Shown here piece by piece: positions 23,500 through 34,447 of a DNA stretch of 64,000 nucleotides. Under the pieces are notes generated by a model. That model made no database searches and had not been told where the DNA came from. It saw nothing but the letters and a program-made list of their open reading frames with translations. Position 1 is the stretch's first letter. Each line of letters begins with the position of its first letter. The DNA comes from Kappaphycus alvarezii (Eukaryota; Rhodophyta; Florideophyceae; Gigartinales; Solieriaceae). The position numbers were made by a program, and so were the translations under genes. The DNA lies in assembly GCA_002205965.3 (NCBI GenBank), contig NADL03000451.1:62001-126000 (forward strand), written 5' to 3'.

Positions 23500-24612
23500 G
23501 CTATTACGGCTTCTTCATTTATTTTTTTTCTTTTCAAGCTGATTGCAGGCGCAAAGGATCCAACATATCCGCTTGAAAAAGCCATTTGAAGGAGGAACTT
23601 TCAGAGTTCAGTAACGAAGGAAAAGGAACTTCAGGGATTCTTAAGTACCCTGTTGGTGGTATATTATGTCTTGGTAATTTTTGTGATACCAAGCGACTCA
23701 TAACTTTTCAGAGAGATAACTCCCAATACTTTCTGATAAGGGCATCTGAAACTAAATGGACCTCGACTTTCCGTAAACCAATTGAATGTCCACATGGAGC
23801 ATTGGTTAGTGAAATGAAGTGCGCTGGAGTGTACTGTTCTTACGTCAAACTAATTGTGCCAAACCTGTCGGAGGGTATATAGCCGATTCAGCTGACGTAA
23901 GGCATTCTGAATATTTCTCCGAAGAAGACGTTACAGGATCTTGCCCTGATACTTATACATGGCAGGACTAGTGTGCAAAGGGAGCTTTTGACGAACTTAG
24001 ATTGAAGTGTATTCGATTGTATACTACGATCCCGTTCGTAACTCATAGAAAAATTTGCAGCATTCTAAAAGCTCCTGACTTGTTTAGGGCTGGACACCAT
24101 ATTTTAGCGATGAAAGTGGCGGACTATCGGCCGCTGTCAGTAGGCCAATAGATGGCATCTTCTGTGCAGGCCGTCATTGTGATAATAAGACATTGCGGAC
24201 TCTAAAGAGTGACTTAGAAGCCGTTATGGAGGAAAAAGGTTCAGAATGGTCTAATTTTATTAGTGAGGAGGGAAAGAATCAGGTCATGTGCCCTGAGTCA
24301 TATTTGGTATCACAGCTTGAGTGCGATGGAGATTACTGTGACAACATAAGAGTCAAGTGCTCTCCAGTAAAGAGCAGTTTCATCGTTCAATCCTCTGGAG
24401 AGAAGAAAGCGATGACTTACTCAGCTGTGAAAGCAGGTGAGGGAGTTCAGGTACCACTTTGTCCCTACGGAGAGTATATGGCAGGCCTTCAATGCTTTGA
24501 AGATTACTGTGGAATGCCACTACTAGTTTGCAGACAGGTCACCTGTAATACTGTCACATCAGAGACCACGAGTACAACAACGAGGGAGCACCCTTCTTGG
24601 GTCTGGTTCTAG
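23500..24612 (+). pseudogene. Cysteine-rich modular protein (CxGxYCDN modules), broken
   Basis: Several related modules follow one another. Type A reads FSNEGKG...YPVGGILCLGNFCDTKRL and, later, FSDESGG...RPIDGIFCAGRHCDNKTL. Type B reads IECPHGALVSEMKCAGVYC, VMCPESYLVSQLECDGDYCDN and LCPYGEYMAGLQCFEDYCG. The constant feature is C-x-G/E-x-Y/F/H-C-D-N-x-x-L/V-x-C, the pattern of a secreted disulphide-rich repeat domain. A hydrophobic start (MGYYGFFIYFFSF, about 23499) and an acceptor-like tgattgcag lie upstream. The reading needs a frame change near 23855 and crosses a stop near 23970 (TWQD, stop, CAKG). Another acceptor-like ttgtttag precedes the last exon-like block (24090-24612). I know no named family with certainty. 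Confidence 0.55.
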
Positions 24613-25230
24613 TTCCAGAGCGAAGAGATAGCCTCCGAAGTATCGGAAACCATACACGAATTTCGGCTAACGTAGAAAAGCGAGTATAAGATTAGGGCTA
24701 AATAAAGCAACATAAAATGGGCCTGGCAATGTCCTGGGGCGGTGGGAATGTAGGGTGCTTTAATATTTGAAAGATATTGAATATCCTATAGGGTGGACCG
24801 ATTTGGTTCTTTAATGTTTGAAAAGTGAGGTTTGGCTATCCCGCGGTACAGGGTGTCATCGGTTGGTCACCAAATTTTTAATGAGCGATTCTGTCAGACC
24901 AGCAGAAACCTCTGCAAGTGCGCTGTCTGGTTTGCTGAAAAGGCATTCCAGACTCATTTCTATCGTCCAACATGGGATGTCTTCCTGCCGGCCTCTTGAA
25001 ACGGAAAGTTTTGGGTGTCTTTACTGTTGGAAGATATATTTGATCTATCCTAAGCATCGAATGCGATAGGATGGTTTCAGAGACAGTATTTCTCCGATTC
25101 AGCAATAACTACTTCTCAATGTTCACGGCTCGAGCCAGCCCTTTATTGAATATTGTGCATACTGTACCACCGAATGTCTCCTCGGCCAATCTACGGCTGC
25201 TTCATGTAGCACTGGAAACAGCTGACCATG
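24613..25230. other. Dispersed motif copies, otherwise nothing
   Basis: Two degenerate minus-direction copies at about 24755-24830 (tgctttaatatttgaaagat and tctttaatgtttgaaaa) and one good copy at 25002-25051 (gttttgggtgtctttactgt). No gene recognised. Confidence 0.55.
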
Positions 25231-25234
25231 CCTT

Positions 25235-25460
25235 TCAAATATTAAACTCCCCATTTAGTCCAGTACTGTTAGGAACGAACGGCGGTTGGGCGTATGGAGC
25301 GGAGTGGGGGCTGATGACAGTGACGTCGTAGCCCTGGGGGACGGGAGAGAACTGGACATCATCGATGTAGATGTCGAGGCGGCGGCGGGAGTTGGAGGGT
25401 CGGGGCAAGTCTTGCGGGAAGGTCCATTCCTGGACAGGGCGAATCCCAATTGATATGCGT
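25235..25460 (-). pseudogene. Possible endonuclease-domain fossil of a non-LTR element
   Basis: A GC-richer island. The minus strand encodes PRPSNSRRRLDIYIDDVQFS, then PQGYDVTVISPHSAPY, similar in layout to RPDI...DVTxxxP of the R2-type endonuclease domain (the Pro of PD is replaced). No CCHC finger or RT lies alongside. Tentative. Confidence 0.4.
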
Positions 25461-25723
25461 GATACCTCGGAAATAAGGAATACGGAGTTGGAAACAATAC
25501 TACCATGAAAGGGAAAAACACTCGGATGGTTCATATTTGGAAAGTAGTTTCATTCTCTGAAGTGAGGCCAAATGTTCCATTAGGGATTGAGGCGAGTGGG
25601 TGTAAGCTTACGCAGTAAGAGGCTTACAGAGTGCTCATGTAACCCCAGAAAACGGGCTGGAGTGCAATCTCCAGGAAGGCAGCATTTGACTACTATAAAC
25701 AGGGGAAAGTTTTTGGCCGTGAA

Positions 25724-26031
25724 TGTTGGAGGCTAATCTTGTACGGCGCTAGGGACTGTACAGTTGTGGCCCGCGCAGGGGCAAGCCGGGTCCGGCTGAA
25801 GGGACCGTGAATTACTTTACTGTACTTGGGCTACTGCACCTTAATGGTAAAGAGACCCTAGTATCCGCCGGACATTGGGTAGCAGTCCCAAAGGGTTGCC
25901 ACTGAGTTGTTGCTGTAGAGTGCAGTGGTCGGTAGGAACAAGTCCCAAAGGGTCAATAAATACCGATGGTGAAAAGGTCGATGAGGATGTGTACAGAGAC
26001 ACCACACATACCGAATACCTAGTATTTTGCA
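25724..26031 (+). repeat. Copia 1 5' LTR
   Basis: 308 bp, TGTTGGAGG...TTTTGCA. It lacks about 40 bp near its start that are present in the 3' LTR. Shared blocks include cccgcgca..g.caagccgg, the fragment gaagggaccg, ctgtac, and cagtcgtcggtaggaa-like sequence. Confidence 0.88.
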
Positions 26032-26051
26032 TGGTACCATCGCTCGAGTCC
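26032..26051 (+). promoter_or_regulatory. Copia 1 primer binding site
   Basis: TGGTACCATCGCTCGAGTCC directly follows the 5' LTR. TGG pairs with the CCA end of a tRNA, and the start resembles the initiator-Met-type site TGGTATCAGAGC with changes. Which tRNA primes is not certain. Confidence 0.6.
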
Positions 26052-26129
26052 TTATGACCTCCTTCATCCACAAGAACATCAAATAACTTTTACTCTTTAT
26101 TATATCGCTTTACCATTGATTTTTTTTCA

Positions 26130-26500
26130 ATATGTCTACTGAGGGAGATCCTCTTGGAAAAGTTCCAAGATTAACTGCACCAAGGACTTCATCTCTTGGA
26201 GGAGAAGACTGACGGCATACATACAGCGAGAAGATTTGGAATTAGTTGGACTACGGCCGAGACGAGAAGATGTGACAGCACCTCAACTATCTCGTTGGAA
26301 CAAGGCAAGTATTCGTGCTAAAAGAACCATAGTACAGACTCTCTTCAACGGCCCTACCGCTCAAGCAAACACAATTATTGATGACGATGAGAAGTGCGAA
26401 AAGGATCTTCGGGATGCAATGGCTCTTCTTTATACTTTATCAATGAGCAGAACATCACCAATCTTCCACAAAATTGGAAATTTTGCAGTTTAAAGAAGGT
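26130..26500 (+). pseudogene. Copia 1 gag fragment
   Basis: Opens with ATG at about 26131 (MSTEGDPLGKVPRLTAP) and after one stop continues in the next frame (RLTAYIQREDLELVGLRPR, then LSRWNKASIRAKRTIVQTL). W-N-x-x-x-x-x-A and I-x-x-x-L spacing is typical of copia-type gag. It is the only gag remnant in this element. Confidence 0.55.
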
Positions 26501-26849
26501 CTAAAATGAGGAGAGCATTTAAACAAGTTCCAAGAATTTTAAGTAAAGTAAACTCGCTTCGCTCGATGAGGCTGTTTCTGACATTTCGCTCACCGTAAAT
26601 GCGCTTGAAAGACAGTTTAACAGTCTGAAAGTGCGTCACGCTTTACTGCTGAAAGGAATGCTCGTTGTATACCGGGTACACGTCGATTGGGGACAGGGTT
26701 TTCGCGAAGCAAAAATAATGCGGAAGAAATTGATAAGTACTTGTAAAGGAGGAAAAGTTTTGGGTGTTTTACTCTTGGAAGATACATCCAGTCTATCCCA
26801 TAGTTTTCCAGACAACCGCAATCAACTCAAAAAGGGTATACCGACACAG

Positions 26850-27310
26850 TAATGGGAAAGGAACTTGTAAATGCATCCAATGGTGGACTCAGATTGTGTA
26901 GGAGATGAGGAGTTCAGGAAATCAACTACAGGCTTTGTGGTTATGTTCAACGATACACCTGTAGCCTGGATAATTCGGAGGCAATCGATCGTTGCAGTGT
27001 CATCTACCGGAGATCAATATGTTGCCCTCTCATCTTGCTTAAAGTATTCCATGATACGCCGCGTATTCCGGGAAAATGGTCATTGAGAGCCGTATAAAGT
27101 AACTATAAGTATTCCCCAGAATACTGTTCTCACCGACAACAAAGCTCCCATTTCGATCGCTGGAAAGGACCAGATTTCCGCAAAAGAAATCATATGGAGG
27201 TGAAATACCGACCTGTTCGAGACCAAATTAAGAGTAGGTAGGTCAAAATTACGTATATTAGGACTAACGAACGATTTGCTGATAATCAACAAATTCAGTT
27301 GACAGGCGCA
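26850..27310 (+). pseudogene. Copia 1 RNase H fragment
   Basis: 26871-27086 reads VDSDCVGDEEFRKSTTGFVV, then WIIRRQSIVAVSSTGDQYVA, the copia RNase H pattern (YsDaDwaGd..drkStsGy, W.SkrQ.tVa.SStEAEYvA). Past a stop the frames give TVLTDNKAPISIAGKDQI, VKYRPVRDQIKSR and VKITYIRTNERFAD, the family ending (DNqsAi...KHIdvryH.vRd.i...yi.T..q.AD). The E of SSTEAEY is Q here (GDQYVA), and stops interrupt the end. Confidence 0.82.
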
Positions 27311-27796
27311 CATTGCAAAAACATCGCTCTCGCTTTCTGCTTTAGTGATTCATTTTGAAGGAGTGGTCGCGTCACGGTCAACAGTTTTGGTTTTTTCAGA
27401 ATTTCAAAATATGCGAATGGTTGACGTATTATTTTCTCTGGCTAAACGAGTACCATTTTCAGGCAACATCAACCCCCAGTAACAGAGAATTACACTTTCG
27501 CGGACAATCCCTCTTCCTCACCAATCTCCCGAGAGATATTGGGTCATGGAACCTCAATTCGCAGATCCGGTCAGTTACCTTGCTTAACGGATGAAAAAAC
27601 AACGTTATTAATACTTTGCGGAAAGCAAATATGCAAATTTTATTGCAAAACTGACTTACTCTACACTTGGCATTTTTTTCGAATTTTCTTGGCGACTGAT
27701 AGAAATTTGTACTACCATCGCCCAGTCGAATACGTTTTGTGGAAGGATTACGAGAACCCCCAGTTCGAGTCCAACCAAACGCATTGAAGAATTAAT

Positions 27797-28159
27797 TGTT
27801 GGAACGCAGCAACGCTAGCGCCGAGGAGGGGTATGGGAGGGCAATCTTATACTGCGCTACGGACTGTAGAGTTTTGACGGGGCTGTACAGTTGTCGCCCG
27901 CGCAAGGACAAGCCGGACTCGGATGAAGGGACCGCGAATTATTTTACTGTACGCGGGCTACTGTACCTTAATGATAAAGAGACTCTAGTATCTGCCGGAT
28001 ATTAGAGAGCAGTCTCAATGGGTTCCGCTGAGTTTTTGCTACTGTGGAGTCCAGTCGTCGGTAGGAATGAGACCGCAGAGGGTCAATAAATGACGAGGTG
28101 AGAAGGTCAAAGAGGGTGTGTACTGAGACACAAGACAGACCGAAAACGAGTCTTTTCCA
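27797..28159 (+). repeat. Copia 1 3' LTR
   Basis: 363 bp, TGTTGGAACGC...TTTTCCA. It is longer than the 5' LTR by an extra segment near the start. It is followed by the GTGAA duplication. Confidence 0.88.
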
Positions 28160-28164
28160 GTGAA

Positions 28165-29068
28165 TGTATCACATCTGGTATTACTATGCTTACAGTATGG
28201 ATTCATGTGCTGACAAGTTGGTCAACACGGTCATGGCCTATATAATATAGCTGACTGCAAATGGTACACGACAATGGTAAGATAGTGCATTTTCGGCGTG
28301 ATGGAATGACACTTGATCGTTCAAAAATGGTACTGCAACATGCTGTGGAACGGAGAAAAGTACAAGCGGACTTATAATAGGGCTCTTAAGCGTATTACCA
28401 GTTCTCCTTAACTCTAGATAAGATCTTTGATCCTGTCAGATCTAAGTAGAGCGCTGGAAGTAGGCGCCATATGAATGGCGCGTAGAATGGTTGCCGGTAT
28501 AGATATCTTGGCTTATCGCGTGACTGGGTCAAGTAGGATAAAATAAGGGTAGCTCTATCTTGGCTTACTCATTGAACAACTGGAGTGTACCGCAGTTAGA
28601 GTACGCACAGCAGCCTTCTACTTCAGTTCTTTACTTGCTATCTAACGTTCCGTTGTTCTATCTGTCACCCTATATCAAATCCGTTCTACAAAGCCCTCGT
28701 GGCTAGGCGTTGTCGAAGTGTTGAGGTCACGTGCGGTGCGAAAAAGTTTTCTAAGCTTTATTGTAACATCAATTTGAGTGTTTAATCTTGGAAAAATATT
28801 CGTTGTACCATACAAGTGGACTGGGATTCAGCTAGCATATATAATACAGTAAATGAACCTTCCGTAATTCTCTCATTACATATTGCCCGCCTCCAACTGT
28901 TTTCAAGACCTTCGACGTCCCACAGTATAGACCACGCCGCTGTTCTTACCAGCCTGGATATCAAGGGCGCATTGAAAGGATGAGAACTTAGAAATGGAGA
29001 GTTCGGCCACTATTACTCATTTAGAATCTTATGTAATCAAACTGAATCCAGTGGAAAAGACTTATTTA
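28165..29068. other. Between the two copia elements; nothing named
   Basis: No gene recognised. It contains tataatatag-like AT runs near 28240 and a degenerate dispersed-motif copy at about 28769-28806 (tgagtgtttaatcttggaaa). Confidence 0.45.
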
Positions 29069-29303
29069 TGATTCATACTTCTATCAAGGACACGTAATTG
29101 GTTAACGGTCTTTATTGCAATCAAGTAATTCACTGGCAATTGAAAAAAATAATTTTTTGATTCCCTAAAAGTCTCGTTTCTTACCGTCTAGTTCATGACT
29201 TCCCGAGACCACTTTCAATCGCATCATCATCAAAATCAAAAACCAAACCTGATTAAAAAATACTTTTCTGTTATTATTTTTAAACCCTTCTACCATCCTA
29301 GCA
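29069..29303 (+). repeat. Copia 2 5' LTR
   Basis: 235 bp, aligned with 33393-33629 over its whole length with many substitutions. It ends taccatcctagca. Confidence 0.8.
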
Positions 29304-29629
29304 GTAGTAGAATCGCCTTATAAACAGGAAGTAAGACAAGTAGGAAAGGATTGTTATATCTAAACTCCATTGAAAAGCTACTAACGGTTTCCATTTCTGG
29401 AAACTAAGAAAAGTAACTGTTCTATAAATAAATAATTTTACGCAAATTATAAATTAAACTGGGCTAAGACGAACGAACGATGAATAAAACGCTTCAAACT
29501 CCTAATATAGTTGGAATATAAGCCAAAATAAGGCATCTGCTCCCCTTTTTGTTTCGCTTGGAAATAAATCTCTAAACGTAGTGCAGAATAACTTTAAGAA
29601 TCCTGAAGTGATTTAGGACATGTAGGAAA

Positions 29630-29930
29630 CTCGCTAGGCAGCCAAGACTATAGGCAGCAAGTTCAACACACTTAATGAAATAATTTCTAAAACATACCCT
29701 ACTGGAGATGATCTACGCGACTTTACTGAAGACTTGGAGGCACTTTTTTCAAGTTAGGGAACAGGGGCTGATTTGAATGGAAATCAACAGCGATTGACTG
29801 AGGTGCTACAAGTAGCAATTCTGGTGAGAGCTCTGAAGTATTTGGTTAAGTTTCGAGCCACTTTTGCTGCCAACAGAACCTTGGAAGAATCTGTCAGTCA
29901 CTATAGGTTTAATTGATCATTATAAAGAAA
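29630..29930 (+). pseudogene. Copia 2 gag fragment
   Basis: Reads AKTIGSKFNTLNEIISKTYP, then DDLRDFTEDLEALFS, stop, then QQRLTEVLQVAILVRALKYL in another frame. This fits the helical copia gag (UBN2-type) segment that follows the W-x-L-x-x-x-Y block. The CCHC knuckle expected downstream is not readable; 29990-30300 instead shows an unexplained Lys-rich frame on the minus strand. Confidence 0.6.
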
Positions 29931-30299
29931 AAATCGACGGACTCATGTCAGAATATGGAGCAAGGTCGGCGTTAGCTAATGCTTTTACGACCGTTTTGCT
30001 CATATAGGTACATTTTTAAGGGCTAATGTTTTTAGTAAACCATATTCTTTTTCTATCACTATTTTGCTAACCTTTACTCTCAACATTGGTGACAGCTCGA
30101 TCAAAACAAACTTTTCGGTAATTTTAGCGCTAGTCCGGGTACGAACTACTTTATTCAACTTGAGAACCTTTAATTTCAGTACCAATTTGCTACATTTTAT
30201 CTTATATTTGAATACTTTAGCCGAAGTAGTGTAGAGTTGAAGCAACTGAGCACCTTTTTACTGTAACTGTATGTTTATAGAGTATTTTAGTAAATATTT

Positions 30300-30514
30300 A
30301 TCTTGCACGGCAAAGGCCTATGGGTAATAAAGATGCGATAATGTCAATTGAACAACCTCAAGAAACTACCTGGATTCGTTTGAAAAACGTGCTCCATGTA
30401 CCATATTTATGCATAAAACTAATCTTGGTAAGTTCGTTAAAGAGAAATGACGTAAAGAATTTGTTCAAGAAAGGAACCTGTGACCTATTGACAGCAAATC
30501 ATAAAGTCTACTAG
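30300..30514 (+). pseudogene. Copia 2 gag-pre-integrase domain
   Basis: The open piece 30320-30514 contains IRLKNVLHVPYLCIKLILVS, matching the copia pattern (i.L.nVLhVPdL..NLiSV), then a Cys-Asp-Leu end. It lies just upstream of integrase as expected. Confidence 0.75.
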
Positions 30515-30769
30515 AAGCAGCCTCAGTAGATTAGGATGGGCTTATACGTTAAATTTATGATCAATTGGACCTAAATCAATTACCCAGGTGTATGAACCAA
30601 GTATCTGACACAAGAAATTGTGCATATCAATAAAAGGTGATTTCAGAAATGGAGGTAAATGAAAACGTAAAAGGGGTCGAATCGAATGACAAGCCCGATA
30701 TAGCTAGCTACAAGGAATGTTCTGAAGGGAAACATATCAAAAGCAGTCAAGAGGGATAGCTGCGAAGTC

Positions 30770-31260
30770 ATTCTGATTCAGTGGTACATAAAATCCTTTC
30801 TGATATCCGTGGACCTTCAACTCATCCGACATGGGGTAACTGCATATATCTTATCACTTTCACCGGCTCAGCATCTAAATATACCTGTCCCTATTCTATG
30901 AGGAAGAAGAGCGAAGATTTTTATAATTTTAAGAAATTTTATAACCAACGTAAAACTTAACGAAATATACTCGTCAAGCAACTCAATACTGGGAACGGGG
31001 GAGAGTACAAAAAAATAAGTTCTTTAATACATGTGGCGCCCATGGCATTACACAGAACTTTACAGCACCCTTCAATTCAAAATCCAACGGAATACCCGAA
31101 CGCCTCAATCGCGCACTTATGGAAAGCGTTCGCGCTATGTTGCCTCAGCTAAAGTTGACGGAAAAAATAGGGCAAAAGTCCTGAAACAAGCACTCTATAT
31201 AAATAATGTCTTATTGAAGCATATCATCAACGGCAAAGCGCAACATGAAGTATTTAATGT
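30770..31260 (+). pseudogene. Copia 2 integrase, broken
   Basis: Frames combine to ILSDIRGPSTHPTWGN (first catalytic Asp), YLITFTGSASKYT, GNGGEYKK (the DNGGEY block with the Asp changed to Gly: LNTGNGGEY), then HGITQNFTAPFNSKSNGIPE, RLNRALMESVRAMLPQLKLT (with the Glu of the DDE triad in GIPERLNR), and ALYINNVLLKHIINGKA. Matches are very clear, but stops break the reading. Confidence 0.85.
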
Positions 31261-31291
31261 ATGCTTACCATATTTGAGAAGCATTAGAACG

Positions 31292-31340
31292 TTTTTTTCT
31301 TATTAGACATGACACAATGTCATGTCTAATAAGAAAAAAA
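31292..31340. repeat. Perfect palindrome, 23-bp arms, 3-bp loop
   Basis: Arms 31292-31314 and 31318-31340 are exact reverse complements (tttttttcttattagacatg onwards), with loop caa. It lies inside copia 2 between integrase and RT; the coding frame resumes directly after it (KKIGKTYLAYDHIGYN-like). Confidence 0.95.
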
Positions 31341-31453
31341 TTGGAAAAACGTACCTAGCCTATGATCATATTGGGTATAACTGCAGGTAAAACATTTATA
31401 TGTGGTTTGATACATAAAAAAGCAATAATTCATAAGCATACACTGTAAGTTTA

Positions 31454-31852
31454 TTGAAAATGTTTTCCCGGGTATGCTCGAAAAATGGGGCAAGAAAAAA
31501 TAATATTGACGAAGAACCACACATGTATACAGACATGATTGAAAGTGACTTCAATGAATCACAAGCAAGTGCTGTGAAACAGATAGATGATCCTGAAACT
31601 GTACGTACTAGCCAGGTGACCGAACACCTAGCAGAGCCCACACTAGAAACGAATATTCTTAAACGTGTACATCTTACCGAAGAGAAAACCCCAGTGGCAC
31701 AAAGAATTCGCAGAAGAGCTCGTATTGAAGCTCTCCGAAATAAAAGGAAAACTCCTGCCCCGACAAGTGTAGTCAGAAAAGTGGACACAGCTAACACAGA
31801 TGAACTATATATGTATATATGCATAAATAAAGATCAAGCCTTTGAAAAGTAA
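31454..31852 (+). pseudogene. Copia 2 integrase-RT linker
   Basis: A 132-residue open piece rich in charged residues (VKQIDDPETVRTSQVTEHLA, then RIRRRARIEALRNKRKTPAP). The low-complexity polar linker between integrase and RT is typical of copia polyproteins. It has no motif of its own. Confidence 0.6.
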
Positions 31853-31859
31853 AAGGCAC

Positions 31860-32345
31860 GTCTCGTGGCTCTTGTATGTATTGAGAATTAGCTGGGCAAA
31901 AAATTCGCACCGACCGTCAATTTACTACGATACGCACGGCATCGACCATTTGTGGTGTGCACAAAATGCCTATGTTCATCACATGGAATATTTCGGAGCC
32001 TTTCTGTGCGGAGAATTCAAAGAAGATATTTTGATGTCAACACCAAGAGTTTTTGAAGACTCTTAATTCCCAAATCATGAATGCATGCTAAAAACTATAT
32101 TTTTTAAAAAAAAACTCCATAAATTTGTTACCATCGCTCTAAGGTAAAAATAATCGGATTGGATCGAAGCCGGTACCTTACAAGGAAATTACATACAGCT
32201 ATATTGTCTCTCGTGAGTTAATAATTATCATCGCCTATGTTGATGATAGAATCGTAATTTGCAGGTCATTGAAACTACTCGAAGATGTCAGGGGTAAAAT
32301 AAAGTCTAATTATTAAAATGAAAGACTTAGGACCTGCAAGCTATT
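31860..32345 (+). pseudogene. Copia 2 reverse transcriptase, broken
   Basis: The piece 31842-32066 reads YVHHMEYFGAFLCGEFKEDI, the copia block hqMDVktAFLnGeLkEeiyM, with the catalytic Asp of MDV replaced by Glu-Tyr. The catalytic box is at about 32235-32270: IIAYVDDRIVICRSLKLLED (YVDD intact), followed after a frame break by IKMKDLGPASYSHTLEIG (normally F.MkDLG....fLGi.i). Long parts between are missing. Confidence 0.82.
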
Positions 32346-32689
32346 CTCACACTCTTGAAATTGGAAAGCATAATACCGGCGGTCTTTACGTATAATAACC
32401 TTGCTATAGGGGTAAAGAGTCTGGAGGACTTTTATATGCAAAATTACAAAGCTTTCTGCACACCAGTGGATCTATCCATGCCAAATGAACTCAATTCTAA
32501 ACTACCTGCTACTGAACAAGAACTGGCACAAACGTCTGTTATTTTACACAGAAAAGCAATCGAAAATCTCCTCAATCCCAGAAAAAGAACTCTACTGGAC
32601 ATTTTCATTGATGTTAACATTATTATCAGGCATGTCGGTCAGCTTCGACCAATATTCTGGCTTAGATTGAAGCAAATATTCCGATAGAT

Positions 32690-33180
32690 GAAAGAGACTT
32701 CAGCATTTTTTTTGATATTACCACTTCTAACTTTAATTTTAAAACATACACAGACTCAGACTTGGCATCAATTGCGTAATGCACATCTAAAAGTTGTCTC
32801 TAAATTATCGTTGAAGGTGAAACCATCACTTGGAAAAAAGTGAAACAGAAAACTATCGCATTAATTAGTATAGAGAGTAGGAATACGCAAGCCTCTCTAT
32901 AATCGCTACTGATATTGTTTGGCTTCAAAATATGTTTAATATCATTAGCTTTCTCCAGACAATACAGCCATAATATACCAAGACAGTTGCGTTTTAATTA
33001 CATGTGCAACGGATATTCAAAATTTCAGGAAAAACAAACACATCGACATAAGATATTACTGTGTATGTTCTCTAATAGATGAAAATACTTTCAAGATCAC
33101 CTATGTGACAACTGCTGAAATACTCGCGGACTGCTTCAATAAATCTTTGACGGACCCATGCTCAATAAAAGGACGAAAAA
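32690..33180 (+). pseudogene. Copia 2 RNase H, broken
   Basis: Reads FKTYTDSDLASIA (catalytic DSD/DAD) and at the end FKITYVTTAEILADCFNKSL, the copia C-terminus (yv.T.e.lADilTKsL). The middle is broken by stops. Confidence 0.7.
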
Positions 33181-33392
33181 GTGAAGTCCTGAGCTTGAGA
33201 TCGAAAGAGAGAGAGAGAGTTATTGCCGCCTTTGACCAACAAGAACATCAACTTAAAGAAGACAAATATACTATTTCCATTCTACCGACACAGAAATAAC
33301 TCAGACCGAACATATTGAGATTACGGAGGCAAGTTGAGTCAAGTTAATAATAATCTTATTTATTACTGAATATAATGATTAAGACTGATTCA

Positions 33393-33629
33393 TGATTCAT
33401 ACTTCTATAAATGACACGTAACTGTTTAATGGTCTTTACTGTAATCAAATAATTCATATGAAAATGAAATTACTTGATTCTTTTCTGATTCCCTAGAAGT
33501 ATCGATTCTTATCTTCTCGTTCATGAATGGCAGGACCACTATCAATCGCATCATCATCAAAATAAAAACCCAACCTAATTAAACAAAAATGTTCTGAAAT
33601 TTTTCCTAAACCATACTTTCATCTTATCA
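33393..33629 (+). repeat. Copia 2 3' LTR
   Basis: 237 bp, partner of 29069-29303. It ends tttcatcttatca. Confidence 0.8.
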
Positions 33630-34440
33630 TATCAAGTCAAAAAACAGAACAACAGGGGAAAGACAAACCATCTGCCACACAATATTAAGGACTCCTACTA
33701 TATCCTCTCGGGAAAGATCCTGGATTCACTGCCAGAGTGGTGAATATCTTAGGTCCAGGAAATCCTTTATTCCATTCACATCGTGGATTGACAGAGCCCC
33801 ACTCACACCCTTCGCAAGAAATAAATGACGTCACGCCCTGCCTCAGTAAGGGAAACTTTAGGCAGGTTACTGAGCGGCTGCCTTGCAAGGCTGGTCAATA
33901 AGAAGGACACCAGCTACTTTAAGGCTCTTCTGGTTGGAATTTCCAGAAAAATTGAGGCCGACAGGTTTGTTACCAGCGTTGTCGCATTTTGAGAAAGCAT
34001 GAAACCAGCCTGAAACTGCAGAAGTCGCCTCCCCCACACGCTAAATAATTTTAATGCTTCTGTAGGTTGTGTATGGCAAGGTTCGCGCAAACATACTAAT
34101 GTACATGGGCTGGAAAAGTTTAATTTTATCATTCCAACAATGTGATACAATCAGATTTGTATTTGAACTTTCGTATTTACCAGTTGAGCCCCAAGTGGTA
34201 ATAGCTATGCACTTTTGTTGATTTACGAGGACTAAATTGTCTACTGAAGCCGTGAACTCTATCGAACAGCCCGATATTCGAAAAGAAGATAGGTGAGTAA
34301 AAAGTTGAGCTTCGTGCGCATCACTTCACTACAGTTGTGTGAATAGCCCTTTGTGTGCCTGTCACGGTCTGAGTAGGGCCATTGCTGTAGTCAACGAAGG
34401 TTTTGTCTAAAAGGTTGCACTCTCTTATAGTCTGTTGATA
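33630..34440. other. No gene recognised
   Basis: About 0.8 kb with only short frames (33685-33888 and 33914-34150 on the minus strand) that show no motif. Confidence 0.4.
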
Positions 34441-34447
34441 AATCTCA

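Larger units (their letters stand above)
25719..28164 (+). mobile_element. Ty1/copia element with LTRs and perfect target duplication, internally deleted
   Basis: Two direct LTRs (25724-26031 and 27797-28159) begin TGTTGGA and end CA. The 5 bases outside each end are identical, GTGAA at 25719-25723 and 28160-28164, proving a single insertion event. The interior is only about 1.77 kb: a gag-like piece (26130-26500) is followed directly by the end of pol (RNase H, 26871-27310). Protease, integrase and RT are missing. A copy of the dispersed short motif at about 26748-26845 lies at the gag/RNase H border. Confidence 0.88.
29069..33629 (+). mobile_element. Ty1/copia element 2, full length but decayed
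   Basis: Direct LTRs at 29069-29303 and 33393-33629 bracket gag, pre-integrase, integrase, RT and RNase H in copia order (integrase before RT). All domains have frame breaks. The LTRs both start TGATTCATACTTCTAT and share an internal tcaatcgcatcatcatcaaa block. They are diverged, and I see no matching target duplication or clear primer site, so the insertion is older than copia 1. Confidence 0.87.

Noticed and set aside
30000..30245. Lys-rich 81-residue frame on the minus strand inside copia 2
   Set aside because: Low complexity, lies where the copia zinc knuckle and protease should be, and is antisense to all neighbouring domains; no motif.
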